A DNA stretch of 5,569 nt from Conexibacter sp. (GTDB taxonomy: Bacteria; Actinomycetota; Thermoleophilia; Solirubrobacterales; Solirubrobacteraceae). The notes beneath the pieces were generated by a model. That model ran no database searches and was not told the DNA's origin. It worked only from the letters and a program-made list of their open reading frames with translations. Shown piece after piece: positions 4,799 through 5,569 of the stretch (position 1 is the stretch's first letter; each line of letters begins with the position of its first letter). The stretch covers positions 1 to 5,569 of the forward strand of contig JAOPZD010000197.1 of assembly GCA_025964295.1 (NCBI GenBank), in the 5' to 3' direction. Made by a program: the position numbers and the translations under genes.

Positions 4799-5569
4799 GC
4801 TGAGCCCGATCCTCATCGCCAACCGCGGCGAGATCGCGATCCGCGTCGCCCGCACCGCGCACGCGCTCGGGCTGTCCACCGTGGGCGTGGTCACCGAGGC
4901 CGACGCCGGCGCGGCGCACGCGGATGCCTGCGACACGACGGTCGCCATCGCCTCCTACCTGGACCCCGCAGAGCTGCTGCGCGCCGCCGCGGCGACCGGA
5001 GCGCGGTCGGTGCACCCCGGCTACGGCTTCCTCAGCGAGAACGCGGCGTTCGCCCGCGCCGTCGCCGGCGCCGGCCTGATCTGGATCGGCCCGCCCGCGA
5101 GCGCCATCGAGCTGATGGGCGACAAGGGCGCCGCCAAGGAGGCCGCCGCGGCCGCCGGGGTGCCCGTCGTCCCGGCCGGTGACGAAGGTGGGTATCCCGT
5201 CGTCGTCAAGGCCGTCGCCGGCGGCGGCGGCAAGGGCATGCGCGTCGTGCGCTCGGCGGGCGAGCTCGAGGCGGCCACGGCGGCCGCCAAGCGCGAGGCG
5301 CAGGCCGCCTTCGGGGACGACCGGGTGCTGATCGAGCGCTACCTCGAGCGCCCGCGCCACATCGAGGTCCAGGTCCTCGCCGACCAGCACGGCACCTGCG
5401 TGCACCTGGGCGAGCGCGAGTGCTCGCTCCAGCGCCGCCACCAGAAGGTCGTCGAGGAGGCGCCGTCGCCGGTCGTCTCACCGGCGATGCGCGCCCGCAT
5501 GGGCGAGGCGGCGGTCGCGCTGGCGCAGGACTGCGGCTACGTGGGCGCCGGGACGGTCGAGTTCATCAC
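4791..5569 (+). CDS. Acyl-CoA carboxylase biotin carboxylase subunit (N-terminal part, continues past window)
   Basis: ATP-grasp biotin carboxylase, which carboxylates biotin using ATP and bicarbonate for an acetyl-, propionyl- or methylcrotonyl-CoA-type carboxylase. The frame is open for 259 codons to the right edge. The protein starts [20 protein letters not shown], then shows [10 protein letters not shown] (75-84), MGDK with Lys112, Lys140, the glycine loop GGGGKGM (144-150), RHIEVQV with His190, and [11 protein letters not shown] with Lys219. These match E. coli AccC Lys116, Lys159, His209 and Lys238. Spacing is identical from Lys159 onward, but Lys112 to Lys140 is 15 residues shorter than E. 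coli. About 6 residues are also missing near residue 53. The expected C-terminal biotin carboxylase domain, and perhaps a biotinyl domain, lie outside. ATG 4791 overlaps the lyase stop (ATGCATGA) with no nearby Shine-Dalgarno, so translational coupling is likely. Linkage with the lyase suggests a methylcrotonyl-CoA carboxylase alpha subunit; acetyl/propionyl-CoA carboxylase is the alternative. Confidence 0.93.
   Translation, partial: MHELSPILIANRGEIAIRVARTAHALGLSTVGVVTEADAGAAHADACDTTVAIASYLDPAELLRAAAATGARSVHPGYGFLSENAAFARAVAGAGLIWIGPPASAIELMGDKGAAKEAAAAAGVPVVPAGDEGGYPVVVKAVAGGGGKGMRVVRSAGELEAATAAAKREAQAAFGDDRVLIERYLERPRHIEVQVLADQHGTCVHLGERECSLQRRHQKVVEEAPSPVVSPAMRARMGEAAVALAQDCGYVGAGTVEFI

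Noticed and set aside
1202..4948. Minus-strand open frame of 1248 codons spanning four plus-strand genes
   Set aside because: It lies opposite four genes with intact family motifs and catalytic residues. Its translation is low-complexity (rich in Arg, Gly, Ala, Asp, Val, Leu and Gln) with no recognisable domain. Long antisense frames without stops are normal in DNA of this GC content.
4767..5441. Minus-strand frame of 224 codons opposite the biotin carboxylase
   Set aside because: The plus strand has an uninterrupted ATP-grasp protein with all expected motifs. The opposite frame has no recognisable domain.
1..5569. Mobile elements, CRISPR arrays, tRNA or rRNA genes, defence or toxin-antitoxin genes
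   Set aside because: Genes fill nearly all the window with metabolic enzymes, and I saw no repeats, transposase motifs or RNA-gene signatures.

Overview
The window is very GC-rich, its codons end almost always in G or C, and it is packed with genes. It holds five protein-coding genes in one divergent arrangement. There are no RNA genes, mobile elements, CRISPR arrays or long empty stretches. Base composition, start-site architecture and protein character suggest a high-GC actinobacterium. A Thermoleophilia/Solirubrobacterales-type lineage is a guess from general impression, not something the sequence proves.

Layout: (1) On the minus strand, 1-1174 encodes an acetyl-CoA acetyltransferase-type thiolase. 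All catalytic residues are present, and only the last one or few codons lie outside the left edge. (2) A 72-bp divergent intergenic region follows (1175-1246). It carries a -10-like hexamer placed for a leaderless transcript and a short ACCG-GAA-CGGT dyad. (3) On the plus strand come an M17 leucyl aminopeptidase (1247-2719), an acyl-CoA dehydrogenase of the short/branched-chain type (2735-3874), a hydroxymethylglutaryl-CoA lyase-family enzyme (3881-4798), and the N-terminal half of an acyl-CoA carboxylase biotin-carboxylase subunit (4791 to the right edge). Gaps between the plus-strand genes are 15 bp, 6 bp and an 8-bp overlap, so they look like one transcription unit. A second -10-like element lies just before the acyl-CoA dehydrogenase.

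Functional reading (inference): the genes fit leucine/isovalerate breakdown. The peptidase would release N-terminal leucine and other residues. The dehydrogenase would oxidise a short branched acyl-CoA such as isovaleryl-CoA. The biotin carboxylase would belong to a methylcrotonyl-CoA-type carboxylase. The lyase would split HMG-CoA into acetyl-CoA and acetoacetate, and the divergent thiolase would cleave acetoacetyl-CoA after activation. Two pathway parts are not in the window and would be expected downstream or elsewhere: the carboxyltransferase (beta) subunit and the methylglutaconyl-CoA hydratase. A transcriptional regulator is also absent.

I see no wholly new system. The points most worth a second look are: a biotin carboxylase that is compact at two sites, one where a segment at the start of the ATP-grasp lid is missing; an acyl-CoA dehydrogenase whose catalytic glutamate position excludes the classical isovaleryl-CoA dehydrogenase type; non-standard residues in the active-site loops of the lyase and thiolase; the co-location of a leucyl aminopeptidase with leucine catabolism; and a matching pair of putative leaderless promoter elements.
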